Assembly: GCA_947497315.1 (NCBI GenBank)
Contig: CANMFX010000003.1
Location: forward strand, 62,001 to 126,000
From: an uncultured Sphingomonadaceae bacterium
Lineage (GTDB): Bacteria > Pseudomonadota > Alphaproteobacteria > Sphingomonadales > Sphingomonadaceae
Reading direction: 5' to 3'
DNA length: 64,000 nucleotides
The notes below the pieces were generated by a model that searched no databases, was not told the origin of the DNA, and worked only from the letters and a program-made list of their open reading frames with translations. Shown one piece after another: positions 1 through 10,034 of the stretch. Both the position numbers and the translations under genes were made by a program. How positions within the stretch are numbered: position 1 is the first letter of the stretch; each line of letters opens with the position of its first letter.

Positions 1-2
1 AT

Positions 3-788
3 TATGCAGAGGCCATACCGATGCGCTGCGCTGCGCCCAAGGCGATGATCCGCAAACAGGGCAGTAAGAGCCATGAAGCCGTTTCTGAGCTGCTGCATGG
101 TGAAGACTTTCATTTGCTGGATGTGGTCGGCGATTGGGCCTGGGGCTTTTGTGATCATGATGGCTATGTCGGCTATCTACCGGTCCATGCTTTGCAACAT
201 CAACGCAAGACCGCTGAGCCGACTCATCTGATTTCAGCCCGGGCGGCGCTGATATTTATCGACCCCGATGTCAAAGCAGGAGTTATCAAGCGGCTGCCGA
301 TGGGTGCCAAACTCGCCTGCGGAGAACCAAGTGAGTGCGGTAAATTTCTGAAAACCGGTAAAGGTTATGTCCATGTTCGCCATGTTCAGGAGATCGGAGC
401 CAAGCAGGTTTTCGACGGTATGAACAGCACGGCACGATTTGCAGAACAGCTGATTGGCGCGCCATACTTATGGGGTGGTCGCAGCGGTGACGGTCTGGAT
501 TGTTCAGGCCTGATACAAATGGTGCTGGGGTTAACGGGACAATCGGCGCCGAGAGATGCGGATCAGCAGCTGCTGGCCATCGGATCGGAAATTCCGGCAG
601 ATGAAGAGTTAAAGCGCGGGGACATTGTATTTTTTCCTGATCATGTCGGAATAATGGCTGATAGTGACCGGATCATTCACGCGAATATCCACTGGATGCA
701 GGTTGCTGAAGAGCCTTTAAATGATGTGATTGCGCGTTTTGGCGACGATGTTGAGCAGCCGGTTCTGGCGCGCAAGCGTCTTGGGTGA
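3..788 (+). CDS. NlpC/P60 family cysteine peptidase (5' end truncated)
   Basis: This is probably a gamma-D-glutamyl-diamino-acid peptidase that trims peptidoglycan stem peptides. The frame is open to the window edge, so the true start probably lies upstream; the first visible ATG is at 21. Numbered from that ATG, the first 120 or so residues look like bacterial SH3-type cell-wall-binding modules. The C-terminal half is the NlpC/P60 domain, with the catalytic Cys at about 161 in LDCSGLIQ, a His at about 208 in DHVGIM, and a further His in IIHANIH. It ends 9 bp before argC on the same strand. The family assignment is firm; substrate and cell location cannot be read because the N-terminus is missing. 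Confidence 0.85.
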   Translation, partial: YAEAIPMRCAAPKAMIRKQGSKSHEAVSELLHGEDFHLLDVVGDWAWGFCDHDGYVGYLPVHALQHQRKTAEPTHLISARAALIFIDPDVKAGVIKRLPMGAKLACGEPSECGKFLKTGKGYVHVRHVQEIGAKQVFDGMNSTARFAEQLIGAPYLWGGRSGDGLDCSGLIQMVLGLTGQSAPRDADQQLLAIGSEIPADEELKRGDIVFFPDHVGIMADSDRIIHANIHWMQVAEEPLNDVIARFGDDVEQPVLARKRLG

Positions 789-797
789 TCAGCGGTC

Positions 798-1730
798 ATG
801 ACGCACAGTGTTTTCATCGATGGTGCGGCCGGAACCACCGGCCTTGAAATTGCCGACCGGCTGGGGTCACGGCAGGAATTTGATCTTGTGCGGCTGCCGG
901 AAGATCGGCGCAAAGACACGGCCGCCCGGCGCGAAGCCATTAACAATAGTGATTTTGTAATCCTGTGTCTGCCTGATGAGGCTGCCAAAGAAGCTGTGTC
1001 GCTGATCGCCAATACTCATACGCGGGTTATAGACGCTTCGTCAGCGCATCGTACGGCAACCGATTGGGTCTATGGATTTGCCGAATTTCAAAACGGACAG
1101 CGGGACCGGATTGCAAACGCCCGGTTTGTCTCCAATCCTGGTTGTTATCCGACGGGTTTTCTGGGACTTGTGGCGCCGCTTGTTGCTCGCGGCCTGTTGC
1201 CGGCGGACTGGCCCTATGCTGTTAATGCCGTGTCCGGCTATTCGGGCGGCGGCAAGGCGTTGATCGAGCGGTTCGCGCAAGAGCCGGATATCGGTTTTCG
1301 CAGCTATGGCCTCACCCTTGAGCACAAGCATATGCCAGAGATGAAACGCCATGCCGGTCTCACTCATGACGTGATCTTTGCACCGGCTGTCGTGCGGGCC
1401 TATCGCGGTATGATTGTTGAAGTTCCGCTAAACCTGGCCGCCATTGGCGGCGGCGCGAAATCGGATGATCTGCTGGAAGCGTTGCAAGAACATTATGATG
1501 GTTCGGCGATTGTCAGCGTGAATGATAGCAGCGGCGCGGGCGAACTATTGCTGAACGAGAATGATCCTGCGACAGATCGGCTCGAACTCAGTGTTTTTGC
1601 AGATGATAGCGGCGATCATGTCCGTTTGGTGGCGAAGCTCGACAATCTTGGCAAAGGCGCAGCCGGCAGTACCGTTCAGGACTTGAACATCATGGCAGGT
1701 CTGGACGAAACTCTGGGGCTACGACTGTAA
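798..1730 (+). CDS. argC: N-acetyl-gamma-glutamyl-phosphate reductase
   Basis: This enzyme performs the NADPH-dependent reduction of N-acetylglutamyl phosphate to the semialdehyde in cytoplasmic arginine synthesis. The N-terminus carries a Rossmann nucleotide loop (DGAAGTTGLEI). The catalytic Cys116 sits in SNPGCYPTG, and a conserved His lies in the EHKHMPEM segment. At 310 residues it is the short form of the enzyme (the type 2 AGPR group), shorter than the roughly 340-residue form of E. coli. It follows the NlpC/P60 gene by 9 bp and may be co-transcribed with it; no other arg gene is nearby. Confidence 0.95.
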   Translation: MTHSVFIDGAAGTTGLEIADRLGSRQEFDLVRLPEDRRKDTAARREAINNSDFVILCLPDEAAKEAVSLIANTHTRVIDASSAHRTATDWVYGFAEFQNGQRDRIANARFVSNPGCYPTGFLGLVAPLVARGLLPADWPYAVNAVSGYSGGGKALIERFAQEPDIGFRSYGLTLEHKHMPEMKRHAGLTHDVIFAPAVVRAYRGMIVEVPLNLAAIGGGAKSDDLLEALQEHYDGSAIVSVNDSSGAGELLLNENDPATDRLELSVFADDSGDHVRLVAKLDNLGKGAAGSTVQDLNIMAGLDETLGLRL

Positions 1731-1741
1731 AACTGACAGCC

Positions 1742-2608
1742 TTATTCGGCAGCACTTTCATCACGGTCCGGCCGCAAACTTGTGCCCGCCCGTCCGCTGC
1801 GGAAAGATGTAAACCAGCTCAACGGGTTGAGGCTGGTCGTGCCATCCAGCGAAAAGGTAATAAATTCGGCGCGGCCGCCAATATTTTCCCAAGGGATAGT
1901 GCCATTAAGGCCAAGCGGGCTCGCAACCCGGCTGTCCGCAGACAGATCCCGGTTATCTCCCATCAGATAAACATGGCCTTCCGGGATGATGACAGGATCA
2001 ATATCATCAGTGAGTTGCGGTCCCAGATCGATAATATCATAGCTTACGCCATTGGGCAGGGTCTCGCGGAGGATCGGAAGCGTGCAGACACTGTTGCCGG
2101 CGGCGTCTGTATTGCGCAGGCCGGGAAATTCGGAACCGCAGGGGGAATTGGCATCAATCGGCAGGTTCAGGTCCGGCTGAACTTCTTGTTTGACCGCAAC
2201 TCCGTTCAGGAAAACCTGGCCACCGCGCATCTCCAGCATATCGCCAGGAAGGCCGATCACCCTTTTGATATAGTCGCTGCTCTGATCCTTCGGGGTCAGG
2301 ATCACGATGTCGCCTCGTTCCGGTAAAGATCCGAAAAGCCGTCCTTCCATGCGCGGTAATATATGGAATGTCGGTGATACCCATGACCAGCCATAGGCAT
2401 ATTTGCTGACAATCAGGCGGTCCCCGACCAATAGCCCGGGCATCATGGAAACGGACGGAATGTAAAAGGGTTTCGCCACCAGACTATGAAAAGCCAGAAC
2501 CGCAAGTAGCAACAGGCCGATGCTTTTGGCTTCCCCGATCCAGTCGGTTTTCTCTTTTTTGGAATCATCCGCCTTGATTGTCGGTTCATCCGCCTTTTCT
2601 AAAGCCAT
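1742..2608 (-). CDS. lepB: Signal peptidase I
   Basis: This membrane-anchored serine protease removes Sec and Tat signal peptides on the periplasmic side. A single N-terminal membrane segment (about residues 29-45) precedes the catalytic Ser54 in IPSVSMMPG. The general-base Lys lies in YIKRVIGLPGD, and the family signature MGDNRDLSADSR is near the C-terminus; the length of 288 residues is normal. I chose the ATG at 2608, with a GAAGAAG purine run upstream. A GTG at 2659 in the same frame would add 17 residues and sit 3 bp after acpS. It is the last gene of the reverse run pyrE-pdxJ-acpS-lepB. Confidence 0.95.
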   Translation of the reverse strand: MALEKADEPTIKADDSKKEKTDWIGEAKSIGLLLLAVLAFHSLVAKPFYIPSVSMMPGLLVGDRLIVSKYAYGWSWVSPTFHILPRMEGRLFGSLPERGDIVILTPKDQSSDYIKRVIGLPGDMLEMRGGQVFLNGVAVKQEVQPDLNLPIDANSPCGSEFPGLRNTDAAGNSVCTLPILRETLPNGVSYDIIDLGPQLTDDIDPVIIPEGHVYLMGDNRDLSADSRVASPLGLNGTIPWENIGGRAEFITFSLDGTTSLNPLSWFTSFRSGRAGTSLRPDRDESAAE

Positions 2609-2662
2609 ATCCTGTTTTCTTCTTCTATTGTCATGCCGACCCATATCCAACCGGCTCACCGT

Positions 2663-3067
2663 CTAACGCGAAGGCATCGCTTCGATAATGACGAACGCTT
2701 GCGCCCATGGATGATCGTCAGTGAGTGTGAGATGAACGACAGCATCATATCCCGCTGGAGTCAGCGCGTCGAGCCGTTTCTTCGCACCGCCGGTCAGCGC
2801 CAATGTCGGTGCCCCGCTTTTGGCGTTGATGACGCCAATGTCTTTCATATAGACGCCTGCCTTGAAACCCGTTCCAACGGCTTTGGAATAGGCTTCCTTG
2901 GCAGCGAAACGCTTCGCGTAGGTTCCGGCCTTGGTATAAGGCCGGCGTGCGCCTTTGGCTCGCTCAACTTCAGTGAACACGCGCTTTTCAAAGCGCTCAC
3001 CAAAGCGGTCCAGCGAATTTTGAATGCGCTCGATATTGCAGAGGTCTGAACCCAATCCTATAATCAT
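2663..3067 (-). CDS. acpS: Holo-[acyl-carrier-protein] synthase
   Basis: This enzyme transfers 4'-phosphopantetheine from CoA to a serine of apo-acyl carrier protein, activating it for fatty acid synthesis. The N-terminal [14 protein letters not shown] carries the Mg-binding Asp. The second motif, [11 protein letters not shown], carries the metal-binding Glu and the CoA-binding Lys. The length of 134 residues is typical of the trimeric AcpS family. It lies 10 bp after pdxJ and ahead of lepB, an order I know from many alphaproteobacteria. Confidence 0.95.
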   Translation of the reverse strand: MIIGLGSDLCNIERIQNSLDRFGERFEKRVFTEVERAKGARRPYTKAGTYAKRFAAKEAYSKAVGTGFKAGVYMKDIGVINAKSGAPTLALTGGAKKRLDALTPAGYDAVVHLTLTDDHPWAQAFVIIEAMPSR

Positions 3068-3077
3068 GATTTAACAG

Positions 3078-3812
3078 TCACCGTGCATCATCCATCAACG
3101 CGCGCATTTGCTTTATGCTTCCTGCCAATCCACCGAAAATCGCCTCGCCGATCAGGAAATGGCCGATGTTGAGCTCGACCAGCTGCGGAATAGCGGCGAT
3201 CGGCACAACATTATCAAAGGTCAGGCCATGGCCGGCATGAGGTTCGATGCCGTTTTTTGTGGCGAGCGCTGCAGCATCGCTAATCCGCCGTAACTCCTTT
3301 TCCCGCTCTGCGCCGCTGACATGCGCATAATGACCGGTGTGAAATTCAACCACTGGTGCACCGAGATGAATGGCGGCTTCAATCTGCCGAGGGTCGGGCT
3401 CTATAAACAGGCTGACCCGGATGTTGGCTTCACGCAGTTGCCCGACAAAATCTGATAGCCGGTTGTGTTGGCTCGCTGCATCCAGGCCGCCCTCAGTGGT
3501 GCGTTCTTCCCGTTTTTCGGGAACGATGCAGGCGGCATGCGGTTTATGCCGCAGCGCGATCTCCAGCATTTCATCGGTTGCCGCCATCTCAAGGTTTAGT
3601 GGAATGGACAGTGTATCCATCAATGCCAACAGGTCGTCATCACGGATGTGCCGCCGATCCTCCCGCAAGTGCGCGGTAATGCCATCAGCGCCAGCCTCTG
3701 CGGCTATTGCGGCTGCGCGAATGGGTTCAGGATGGTCACCTCCGCGCGCATTGCGAATGGTGGCAACATGGTCAATATTGACGCCCAGTCTCAATTTCGA
3801 CGGTGCGTTCAT
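3078..3812 (-). CDS. pdxJ: Pyridoxine 5'-phosphate synthase
   Basis: This TIM-barrel enzyme condenses 3-amino-2-oxopropyl phosphate with 1-deoxyxylulose 5-phosphate in the DXP-dependent vitamin B6 pathway. The N-terminal GVNIDHVATIRNARGG motif is diagnostic. The catalytic acid/base region HLREDRRHI and the phosphate-binding C-terminal stretch (NIGHFLIGEAIFGGL) are present. At 244 residues it is full length. Its ATG overlaps the pyrE stop by 4 bp, so the two are likely translationally coupled. Confidence 0.96.
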   Translation of the reverse strand: MNAPSKLRLGVNIDHVATIRNARGGDHPEPIRAAAIAAEAGADGITAHLREDRRHIRDDDLLALMDTLSIPLNLEMAATDEMLEIALRHKPHAACIVPEKREERTTEGGLDAASQHNRLSDFVGQLREANIRVSLFIEPDPRQIEAAIHLGAPVVEFHTGHYAHVSGAEREKELRRISDAAALATKNGIEPHAGHGLTFDNVVPIAAIPQLVELNIGHFLIGEAIFGGLAGSIKQMRALMDDAR

Positions 3813-4390
3813 GCTTTGCGGCTACCCGGTTTGGTGGTCGGGATGGCGGCGAGTTCTGCCGGTACTTCATCATCGGCATAGGATGGCACTTCGAGAACGA
3901 TCAGCGGAAAGAAGGGGACATCAAAACTGGCTGCGCCGTTTGAGCGGTCGACCAATGCCCCTGCTGCAATAACGTCGCCGCCTGCGTCGCCAATAGCCTT
4001 GATCGCCTCTCGCGACGAAAGGCCAGTCGTTACAACATCTTCCATCATCAGGACCTTTTGACCGGGCTCCAGGCGGAAGCCTCGGCGCAGCTCAAATGTG
4101 CCTTCGGGACGTTCCAGAAAGATCGCCTCTTTGCCGAGAGCTCTGCCCATCTCATGACCGACTATGACGCCGCCCATTGCCGGCGAAACCACAATATCGA
4201 TGGCGGACCGAATATCAGCTGGCATCTGGCCAACCAGTGCTTCGGCCAATCTTGCGCCTCGGGCAGGGTCCATCAATACCCGGGCACATTGCAGATATTG
4301 GGCGCTATGCCGACCGGATGACAATATGAAGTGCCCTTCCAAAAGCGCATCACTGGCGCGGAATTCATCCAATATTTCGGTTTCAGTCAC
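3809..4390 (-). CDS. pyrE: Orotate phosphoribosyltransferase
   Basis: This enzyme converts orotate and PRPP to orotidine 5'-phosphate in pyrimidine synthesis. The PRPP-binding loop appears as VLMMEDVVTTGLSS, and the N-terminal HFILSSGRHS is typical of PyrE. The length of 193 residues is normal. It is the first gene of the reverse-strand run leading to pdxJ, acpS and lepB. The region 4391-4642, shared divergently with the cox operon, should hold its promoter; I could not point to a clear reverse-strand promoter there. Confidence 0.95.
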   Translation of the reverse strand: MTETEILDEFRASDALLEGHFILSSGRHSAQYLQCARVLMDPARGARLAEALVGQMPADIRSAIDIVVSPAMGGVIVGHEMGRALGKEAIFLERPEGTFELRRGFRLEPGQKVLMMEDVVTTGLSSREAIKAIGDAGGDVIAAGALVDRSNGAASFDVPFFPLIVLEVPSYADDEVPAELAAIPTTKPGSRKA

Positions 4391-4486
4391 GATTTTATTC
4401 TGCCCTGTTTGCTGTTGTATTTCAGAAATGGCTTCATCTTGGTTCTAATGAAAGGCTAAAAACTGAAAAAATATGCGTAGAGTAGC

Positions 4487-4515
4487 TTGAGGCTTGCGAC
4501 AACCCTGCTTATAAG
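4487..4515 (+). promoter_or_regulatory. Predicted sigma-70-type promoter of the cox operon
   Basis: A TTGAGG -35 element (4487-4492) and a TATAAG -10 element (4510-4515) are separated by exactly 17 bp. They face ctaC and leave an untranslated leader of roughly 120 nt. This is a consensus-based prediction. Confidence 0.55.
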
Positions 4516-4642
4516 CCGCGTCAAACGGGATGTTTCAGGTTCAATGGCCGATTGCCCAGATGGGCATATTTACCAGAATATCTGGTGAGCCCATATGCTG
4601 AAAACGCCCGAAAATTGGGGTAAAAATAAGGTTGAGCAAGTA

Positions 4643-5686
4643 ATGACTCATTATGTGAAAGCATGGATTCTGGCATTGGGCCTGATTCTCACGCCCGCGG
4701 TTGCAACGGCGCAAGATGCCTTGCCGGCGGCTCCAGGGGCCGAGGCGGCACCTGCTGAGGCAAGTGTTGATGCAGAGGCTCCGGCAGCCGAAGCGGCGCC
4801 CGCTTCAGGGCTTGATCCGGCTCTTTACACGCCGATGAAACCCACCGAAGGCGTAGGTATGCCGGTTGATGGCGGTCTGGATTTTCAGCCGCAGGTCAGC
4901 GAAACTGGCAAGCAAGCCAAATGGATCAACAACTCCATATTATTGCCGATCATGACCGTCATTTGTCTGTTCGTGCTCGCATTGCTGTTTTGGGTCATGA
5001 TCCGGTTTCGTCGCGGAGCCAATCCGGAGCCTTCGAAAACCACGCATAATACTTTTATCGAGGTTGTCTGGACGGTTGTTCCAGTCTTGATTCTTCTGGT
5101 TATCGCCGTTCCTTCCATCAGCTTGCTGGCTCAGCAATTTGAACCTGCACCGGAAGACGCTTTGACCGTGAAAGTGACGGGTTATCAATGGTATTGGGGT
5201 TACAATTACCCTGACAATGGTGACTTCGAAATTATTTCCAACATGCTGACCGAAGGGGAAGCAAACGAGAGCGGCGAGCCGTTCCAGCTCGCGGTTGATA
5301 ACCGGATGGTTATTCCGGTTGGCAAACCTGTGAAAATGCTGATTACCGGTGCCGACGTCATTCACAGCTTCGCGATACCAGCGGCATGGTTCAAGCTGGA
5401 TGCCGTTCCGGGACGGATTAACGAGAAAGTTCTGCAAATCGATGAAGTTGGCGTTTATTACGGACAATGTTCTGAGCTTTGCGGCGCGCGGCATGGCTTC
5501 ATGCCAATCGCTGTCGAGGTTTTGCCGGAAGACAAGTTTAACGACTGGGTCCGCGCAAATGGCGGAACTGTAAAAGGGGACGAGACCGCCGCTGACGAGA
5601 GTGAAGATGGCGCGGCTGAAGAAACCGCATCTGATGAGACGACAACAGAAGGCGCGCCTGCGGATGCAGCCGCCGCTGCGAATTAA
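4643..5686 (+). CDS. ctaC: Cytochrome c oxidase subunit II
   Basis: Subunit II of the aa3-type terminal oxidase accepts electrons from cytochrome c through its CuA centre in the periplasm. A Sec signal ends near TAQDAL, followed by an Ala/Pro/Glu-rich segment and two membrane helices. The cupredoxin domain contains [11 protein letters not shown] and the CuA ligands His241, Cys276, Glu278, Cys280, His284 and Met287. An acidic Ala/Glu-rich tail of about 35 residues follows the fold, which is longer than usual. I chose the ATG at 4643 because it starts directly at the signal peptide; an upstream in-frame ATG at 4595 would add 16 polar residues. It is first in the cox operon, 14 bp before ctaD. 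Confidence 0.95.
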   Translation: MTHYVKAWILALGLILTPAVATAQDALPAAPGAEAAPAEASVDAEAPAAEAAPASGLDPALYTPMKPTEGVGMPVDGGLDFQPQVSETGKQAKWINNSILLPIMTVICLFVLALLFWVMIRFRRGANPEPSKTTHNTFIEVVWTVVPVLILLVIAVPSISLLAQQFEPAPEDALTVKVTGYQWYWGYNYPDNGDFEIISNMLTEGEANESGEPFQLAVDNRMVIPVGKPVKMLITGADVIHSFAIPAAWFKLDAVPGRINEKVLQIDEVGVYYGQCSELCGARHGFMPIAVEVLPEDKFNDWVRANGGTVKGDETAADESEDGAAEETASDETTTEGAPADAAAAAN

Positions 5687-5700
5687 GGGATACGCAAGCG

Positions 5701-7353
5701 ATGACAACTATTGCAGCAGACGGCCAGATTTTGGATGATCACGCACATGATGCGGATCACAAGCCAGCCTTTTTCCAACGTTGGTTCATGTCGACCAACC
5801 ACAAGGACATCGGCACGCTTTACCTGATTTTCGCCATTATCGCGGGTATTATCGGTGGCGCGATTTCTGGGATGATGCGGATGGAGCTGGCTGAGCCAGG
5901 CATTCAATATCTGACAGGCTGGGTTGGTGCAGGTGCATCCATGGATGAAGCGCTTCATCTCTGGAATGTGCTTATCACAGCACATGGTCTGATCATGGTC
6001 TTTTTCATGGTTATGCCGGCAATGATTGGCGGCTTCGGCAACTGGTTTGTTCCTTTGATGATCGGCGCGCCGGATATGGCGTTTCCGCGGATGAACAATA
6101 TTAGCTTCTGGCTACTTGTTCCCGCGTTCCTGCTTCTTTTGGGATCGGCTTTCGTTCCTGGTGGAACCGGCAATGGTGCCGGCACTGGCTGGACCGTTTA
6201 TGCGCCACTCGCCACTACCGGATCGGTAGGTCCTGCCGTGGACATGGCAATATTGTCGCTTCACCTTGCAGGTGCGAGCTCCATCCTGGGTGCGATCAAC
6301 TTTATCACGACCATTTTGAATATGCGGGCACCGGGCATGACACTGCACAAAATGCCGCTATTTGTATGGTCGGTTCTGGTCACAGCTTTCTTGCTGCTTC
6401 TGGCACTGCCTGTACTCGCTGCCGCGATTACGATGCTGCTGACCGATCGTAATTTTGGTACAACCTTCTTTGATGCCGCGGGCGGCGGTGATCCGGTGCT
6501 TTACCAGCATCTGTTCTGGTTCTTCGGGCATCCTGAAGTTTACATCATGATCCTGCCCGGTTTCGGCATGATCAGTCATATTATCTCGACCTTCTCGCGC
6601 AAGCCCATCTTTGGCTATCTCGGCATGGCCTATGCCATGGTCGCGATCGGTGTCGTCGGGTTTGTTGTATGGGCGCACCACATGTTCACCACGGGCATGT
6701 CGGTTAATGTAAAAATGTACTTTACCGCAGCAACGATGGTGATCGCGGTGCCGACCGGCATCAAGATTTTCTCTTGGATCGCGACCATGTGGGGCGGGTC
6801 AATGACCTTCAAAACCCCTATGGTATGGGCGTTGGGCTTCATCTTCATGTTTACCGTTGGTGGTGTGACCGGTGTTGTGCTGGCCAATGGTGGTATCGAT
6901 GATAACTTGCATGATACCTATTATGTGGTTGCTCACTTCCACTATGTGTTGTCGCTGGGTGCGGTCTTCTCGATCTTTGCCGGTTTCTATTACTGGTTCC
7001 CGAAAATGTCGGGTCGCCATTATAGCGAGCTGCTTGGTCAATTGCATTTCTGGACCTTCTTCATCGGCGTGAACATCCTGTTCTTCCCCATGCACTTCCT
7101 GGGTAACCAGAGCATGCCGCGCCGCTATCCCGACTATCCGGAGCAGTTTGCCTATTGGAACGAGATTGCGTCTCTTGGATATGTGGTCATGGCCGTTGGC
7201 GTGTTGATTTTCTTTGTCAATATCGCCTGGGCTATGGTTGCTGGTCGTAAGGCTGAAGCGAATTACTGGGGTGAAGGTGCAACGACGCTGGAATGGACAT
7301 TGTCCAGCCCGCCGCCGTTCCACCAGTTTGAGACGCTTCCCCAGATTAAGTAA
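5701..7353 (+). CDS. ctaD: Cytochrome c oxidase subunit I
   Basis: This is the catalytic heme-copper subunit with heme a, heme a3 and CuB, carrying out oxygen reduction and proton pumping in the inner membrane. The 550 residues show the twelve-helix pattern. A heme a ligand is His95 in TAHGLIM. The CuB ligands are His277 in GHPEVY (with the cross-linked Tyr four residues on) and His326-His327 in WAHHMFTTG. The HFHYVL motif gives the remaining heme ligands. The GHPEV glutamate places it in the A1 group of heme-copper oxidases. Confidence 0.97.
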   Translation: MTTIAADGQILDDHAHDADHKPAFFQRWFMSTNHKDIGTLYLIFAIIAGIIGGAISGMMRMELAEPGIQYLTGWVGAGASMDEALHLWNVLITAHGLIMVFFMVMPAMIGGFGNWFVPLMIGAPDMAFPRMNNISFWLLVPAFLLLLGSAFVPGGTGNGAGTGWTVYAPLATTGSVGPAVDMAILSLHLAGASSILGAINFITTILNMRAPGMTLHKMPLFVWSVLVTAFLLLLALPVLAAAITMLLTDRNFGTTFFDAAGGGDPVLYQHLFWFFGHPEVYIMILPGFGMISHIISTFSRKPIFGYLGMAYAMVAIGVVGFVVWAHHMFTTGMSVNVKMYFTAATMVIAVPTGIKIFSWIATMWGGSMTFKTPMVWALGFIFMFTVGGVTGVVLANGGIDDNLHDTYYVVAHFHYVLSLGAVFSIFAGFYYWFPKMSGRHYSELLGQLHFWTFFIGVNILFFPMHFLGNQSMPRRYPDYPEQFAYWNEIASLGYVVMAVGVLIFFVNIAWAMVAGRKAEANYWGEGATTLEWTLSSPPPFHQFETLPQIK

Positions 7354-7443
7354 TCGGGGATTGCTGATTGCATCTATCCTGCCGGTGGCTGAGAGGCTGC
7401 CGGCACGATAGCGATAGTGACAACATGAGATACTGATAAAGAC

Positions 7444-8349
7444 ATGACAACCGCTTCTACATCACCTTACAAGCTGGCCAGCGCGCGGGATTTGTTCGCG
7501 CTGACCAAGCCGCGCGTGATGTCGCTGGTGATTTTTACGGCAATCTGCGGGTTGATGGCGGCTCCCGGTTCCATTCATCCGATTATTGGTTTCACGGCAA
7601 TATTGGCGATTAGCCTGGGTGCTGGTGCATCCGCGGCGCTGAACCAATGGTATGAACATGATATCGATGCAGTGATGAAGCGGACCGCAGGTCGGCCTTT
7701 GCCGGCGGGGCGCATGGACCGCGAAACCGCGCTGCATTTCGGAGTAGGGTTATCAGTTTTTTCTGTTCTGCTGATGGGAGTCGCGGTCAATTGGCTTAGT
7801 GCTGCGATATTGGCCTTCTCCATTTTCTTCTATGCCGTGATTTACACAATTTGGCTGAAGCGCAGTACGCCGCAGAATATTGTGATTGGCGGTGCGGCAG
7901 GCGCTTTCCCACCGGTCATAGGTTGGGCGGCCGTTACCGGTGACGTCACGTTGATGCCGGTACTGCTGTTCGCGATCATTTTCTTTTGGACGCCCCCACA
8001 TTTCTGGGCACTCGCGCTGTTTGTGAACAGTGATTATTCCAAAGCGGGTATCCCCATGATGCCGGTTGTAGCAGGTCGAAAATCGACGCGCAGACAGATC
8101 GCAGGTTACAGCCTGATACTTACCGCCTGCGCTGTTGCGCCCTTTGCCATGGGAATGACCGGGGCGGTTTATGGGGTAACGGCGATTGTGCTGAGCCTGG
8201 CCTTCACTCTGTTATCCTTCCGCGTGGGTGTCAGCGGAACAGAGAACCCCAGTGCAATGCAGGCAGAGAAGCATTTGTTTAAATTCTCCATCGTCTATCT
8301 TTTCGCCTTGTTCGCCGCGCTGGTTGCAGACAGGATGATATTTGCATGA
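7444..8349 (+). CDS. ctaB: Protoheme IX farnesyltransferase (heme O synthase)
   Basis: This polytopic UbiA-family prenyltransferase adds a farnesyl group to heme b, giving heme O, the precursor of the heme a used by CtaD. The Asp-rich prenyl-diphosphate motif [15 protein letters not shown] and the following RPLPAGRM are intact. The length of 301 residues is normal. It lies 90 bp after ctaD, and its stop overlaps the start of the next small gene (ATGA at 8346-8349), indicating coupled translation. Confidence 0.95.
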   Translation: MTTASTSPYKLASARDLFALTKPRVMSLVIFTAICGLMAAPGSIHPIIGFTAILAISLGAGASAALNQWYEHDIDAVMKRTAGRPLPAGRMDRETALHFGVGLSVFSVLLMGVAVNWLSAAILAFSIFFYAVIYTIWLKRSTPQNIVIGGAAGAFPPVIGWAAVTGDVTLMPVLLFAIIFFWTPPHFWALALFVNSDYSKAGIPMMPVVAGRKSTRRQIAGYSLILTACAVAPFAMGMTGAVYGVTAIVLSLAFTLLSFRVGVSGTENPSAMQAEKHLFKFSIVYLFALFAALVADRMIFA

Positions 8350-8510
8350 GCAAGATCGATAGCAAAAATGCAGCAATGACGCCGGAGGAGCAGAAAGCTT
8401 ATCAGGCCAAGCAAAAGCAGCGCGCAGCGATTATGGCTGGCTTGCTCTTTTTCCTTGTCGTGTTATTTTACTTCATCACCTTCGTAAAAATAAATAGTTC
8501 GATATCATGA
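8346..8510 (+). CDS. Small single-span membrane protein of the cox operon
   Basis: This 54-residue protein overlaps both neighbours by ATGA junctions, with ctaB at 8346-8349 and ctaG at 8507-8510, so it is almost certainly translated. The N-terminal half is charged and polar ([18 protein letters not shown]). A single hydrophobic helix of about 18 residues follows (around 31-47), then a short polar tail, which suggests a cytoplasmic N-terminus. A small ORF in this place is common in alphaproteobacterial cox operons and is sometimes called CoxF-like. Its role is probably in oxidase assembly or copper delivery, but nothing in the sequence proves this. Confidence 0.8.
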   Translation: MSKIDSKNAAMTPEEQKAYQAKQKQRAAIMAGLLFFLVVLFYFITFVKINSSIS

Positions 8511-9097
8511 GCCACGCCCAGACCAGAGATATGTCGACTAAGAATCTGCGCATTGCGGCAATGGCGGGTGCGATGGGTATCGCGATGCTGGGCATGGGCT
8601 ATGCCGCTGTACCGCTCTATGAAATTTTCTGCCGGGTCACAGGATATGGCGGAACCACTCAGCGGGTGGATGCGGCCCAAGCTGCCACGGTTCAGGCCAC
8701 GTCGCGGGTCATGTCGGTTCGGTTCGATTCTAACGTCAACTCTGCCTTGCCATGGGCATTTAAACCGGAAAACCCCGTAGACCGGGTTAGTGTGGGCGCA
8801 CGTGACATGGCGATCTATATTGCAACGAATAAATCAGATCAGCCGGTTGTGGGAACTGCAACCTTCAATGTGACACCGGTGCAAGCCGGAAAATATTTTC
8901 ACAAAGTGCAGTGTTTCTGTTTCACGGAGCAACTTCTGGAGCCCGGGCAAACGATGCGGATGCCTGTGCTTTATTATGTTGATCCGGCGATTATGGATGA
9001 TCCGGAAACGCGGGATATCGAAGAAATCACCTTAAGCTACACATTTTATCGCTCGAAAGACGGCATTGCGGTAGACCCCGCAACTGGCGAGAGCTAA
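8507..9097 (+). CDS. ctaG: Cytochrome c oxidase assembly protein CtaG/Cox11
   Basis: This membrane-anchored periplasmic copper chaperone builds the CuB site of subunit I. One N-terminal helix (about residues 14-35) is followed by YEIFCRVTGYGGTTQ and then the copper-binding CFCF motif in KVQCFCFTEQ. The ending LEPGQTMRMPVLYYVDP is also typical of Cox11, and 196 residues is a standard length. It is coupled to the upstream small gene by ATGA and precedes ctaE by 34 bp. Confidence 0.95.
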   Translation: MSHAQTRDMSTKNLRIAAMAGAMGIAMLGMGYAAVPLYEIFCRVTGYGGTTQRVDAAQAATVQATSRVMSVRFDSNVNSALPWAFKPENPVDRVSVGARDMAIYIATNKSDQPVVGTATFNVTPVQAGKYFHKVQCFCFTEQLLEPGQTMRMPVLYYVDPAIMDDPETRDIEEITLSYTFYRSKDGIAVDPATGES

Positions 9098-9131
9098 GAA
9101 CAGTAACGAATAAAATCTGGGGAATAAAACC

Positions 9132-10001
9132 ATGGCTGGAGCCAAAAACCACGATTACCATATTTTGCCGCCAGACATTTGGCCTTTTTTTGGTGCCTTT
9201 TCTGCGCTTACCATGGCGTTTGGCGGTGTAATGTGGTTGCATCCCGATGTCTTTGGATCATTTGGTCCGATGGTATTTGCAATTGGCGTCGCCGCCGTTG
9301 CCCTGACTTTTTATGCATGGTGGGCGAATGTGGTCAAAGAGGCTCATGCCGGTGATCATACGCCCGTGGTGCAATTACATCTGCGTTATGGAATGATCCT
9401 TTTCATTGCCTCAGAGGTGATGTTCTTTGTTGGCTGGTTCTGGGCTTGGTTTGATTATTCCCTGTTCCCGCAGCCGATTGATTTTGCTGATGGAATTGCC
9501 ACCAACATGATCGGCCAAGAGGGCGCCGCAGCGCTTGTGCAATGGCCGCCAAAGGGCATTGAAGTTCTGAATGCTTTTGAGCTTCCGCTTCTCAACACTC
9601 TCATTCTGCTCTGCTCCGGCACAACAGTGACATGGGCCCACCATTCTCTGATACACGGTAATCGCAAAGGGCTTATTACAGGGCTGTGGCTGACCATCAT
9701 ACTGGGCTTGGTGTTCAGTGGTATCCAGGCTTATGAATATAGCATCGCTCCGTTCCCGTTTGCCGGCGTGAACTATAGCAGCGCTTTCTACATGGCGACC
9801 GGTTTCCACGGCTTCCACGTTCTCGTCGGTACGATCTTCCTGATCGTTTGTCTGGCACGGGCTTACAAAGGCCATTTCACGCCTAAACAGCATTTTGGTT
9901 TCGAAGCTGCTGCCTGGTATTGGCATTTTGTCGATGTCGTGTGGTTGTTCCTGTTCATTGTCGTCTATGTATGGGGCGGCTGGGGCGCACCGGTTCACTA
10001 G
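9132..10001 (+). CDS. ctaE: Cytochrome c oxidase subunit III
   Basis: This is the seven-helix subunit III of the aa3-type oxidase, which stabilises subunit I and sustains proton uptake. The N-terminus AKNHDYHILPPDIWPFFGAF, the Glu-containing helix FIASEVMFFVGWFWAWF and the C-terminal WHFVDVVWLFLF are all family hallmarks. The length of 289 residues is usual. The start is supported by GGGGAATA just upstream. No subunit IV gene is visible nearby. Confidence 0.96.
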   Translation: MAGAKNHDYHILPPDIWPFFGAFSALTMAFGGVMWLHPDVFGSFGPMVFAIGVAAVALTFYAWWANVVKEAHAGDHTPVVQLHLRYGMILFIASEVMFFVGWFWAWFDYSLFPQPIDFADGIATNMIGQEGAAALVQWPPKGIEVLNAFELPLLNTLILLCSGTTVTWAHHSLIHGNRKGLITGLWLTIILGLVFSGIQAYEYSIAPFPFAGVNYSSAFYMATGFHGFHVLVGTIFLIVCLARAYKGHFTPKQHFGFEAAAWYWHFVDVVWLFLFIVVYVWGGWGAPVH

Positions 10002-10034
10002 GACAATTTTTGGGCCATTTTTTGGGACAGTTTT

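Noticed and set aside
4940-5707. 255-codon reverse frame inside ctaC
   Set aside because: It is a shadow of the subunit II gene with its conserved CuA site.
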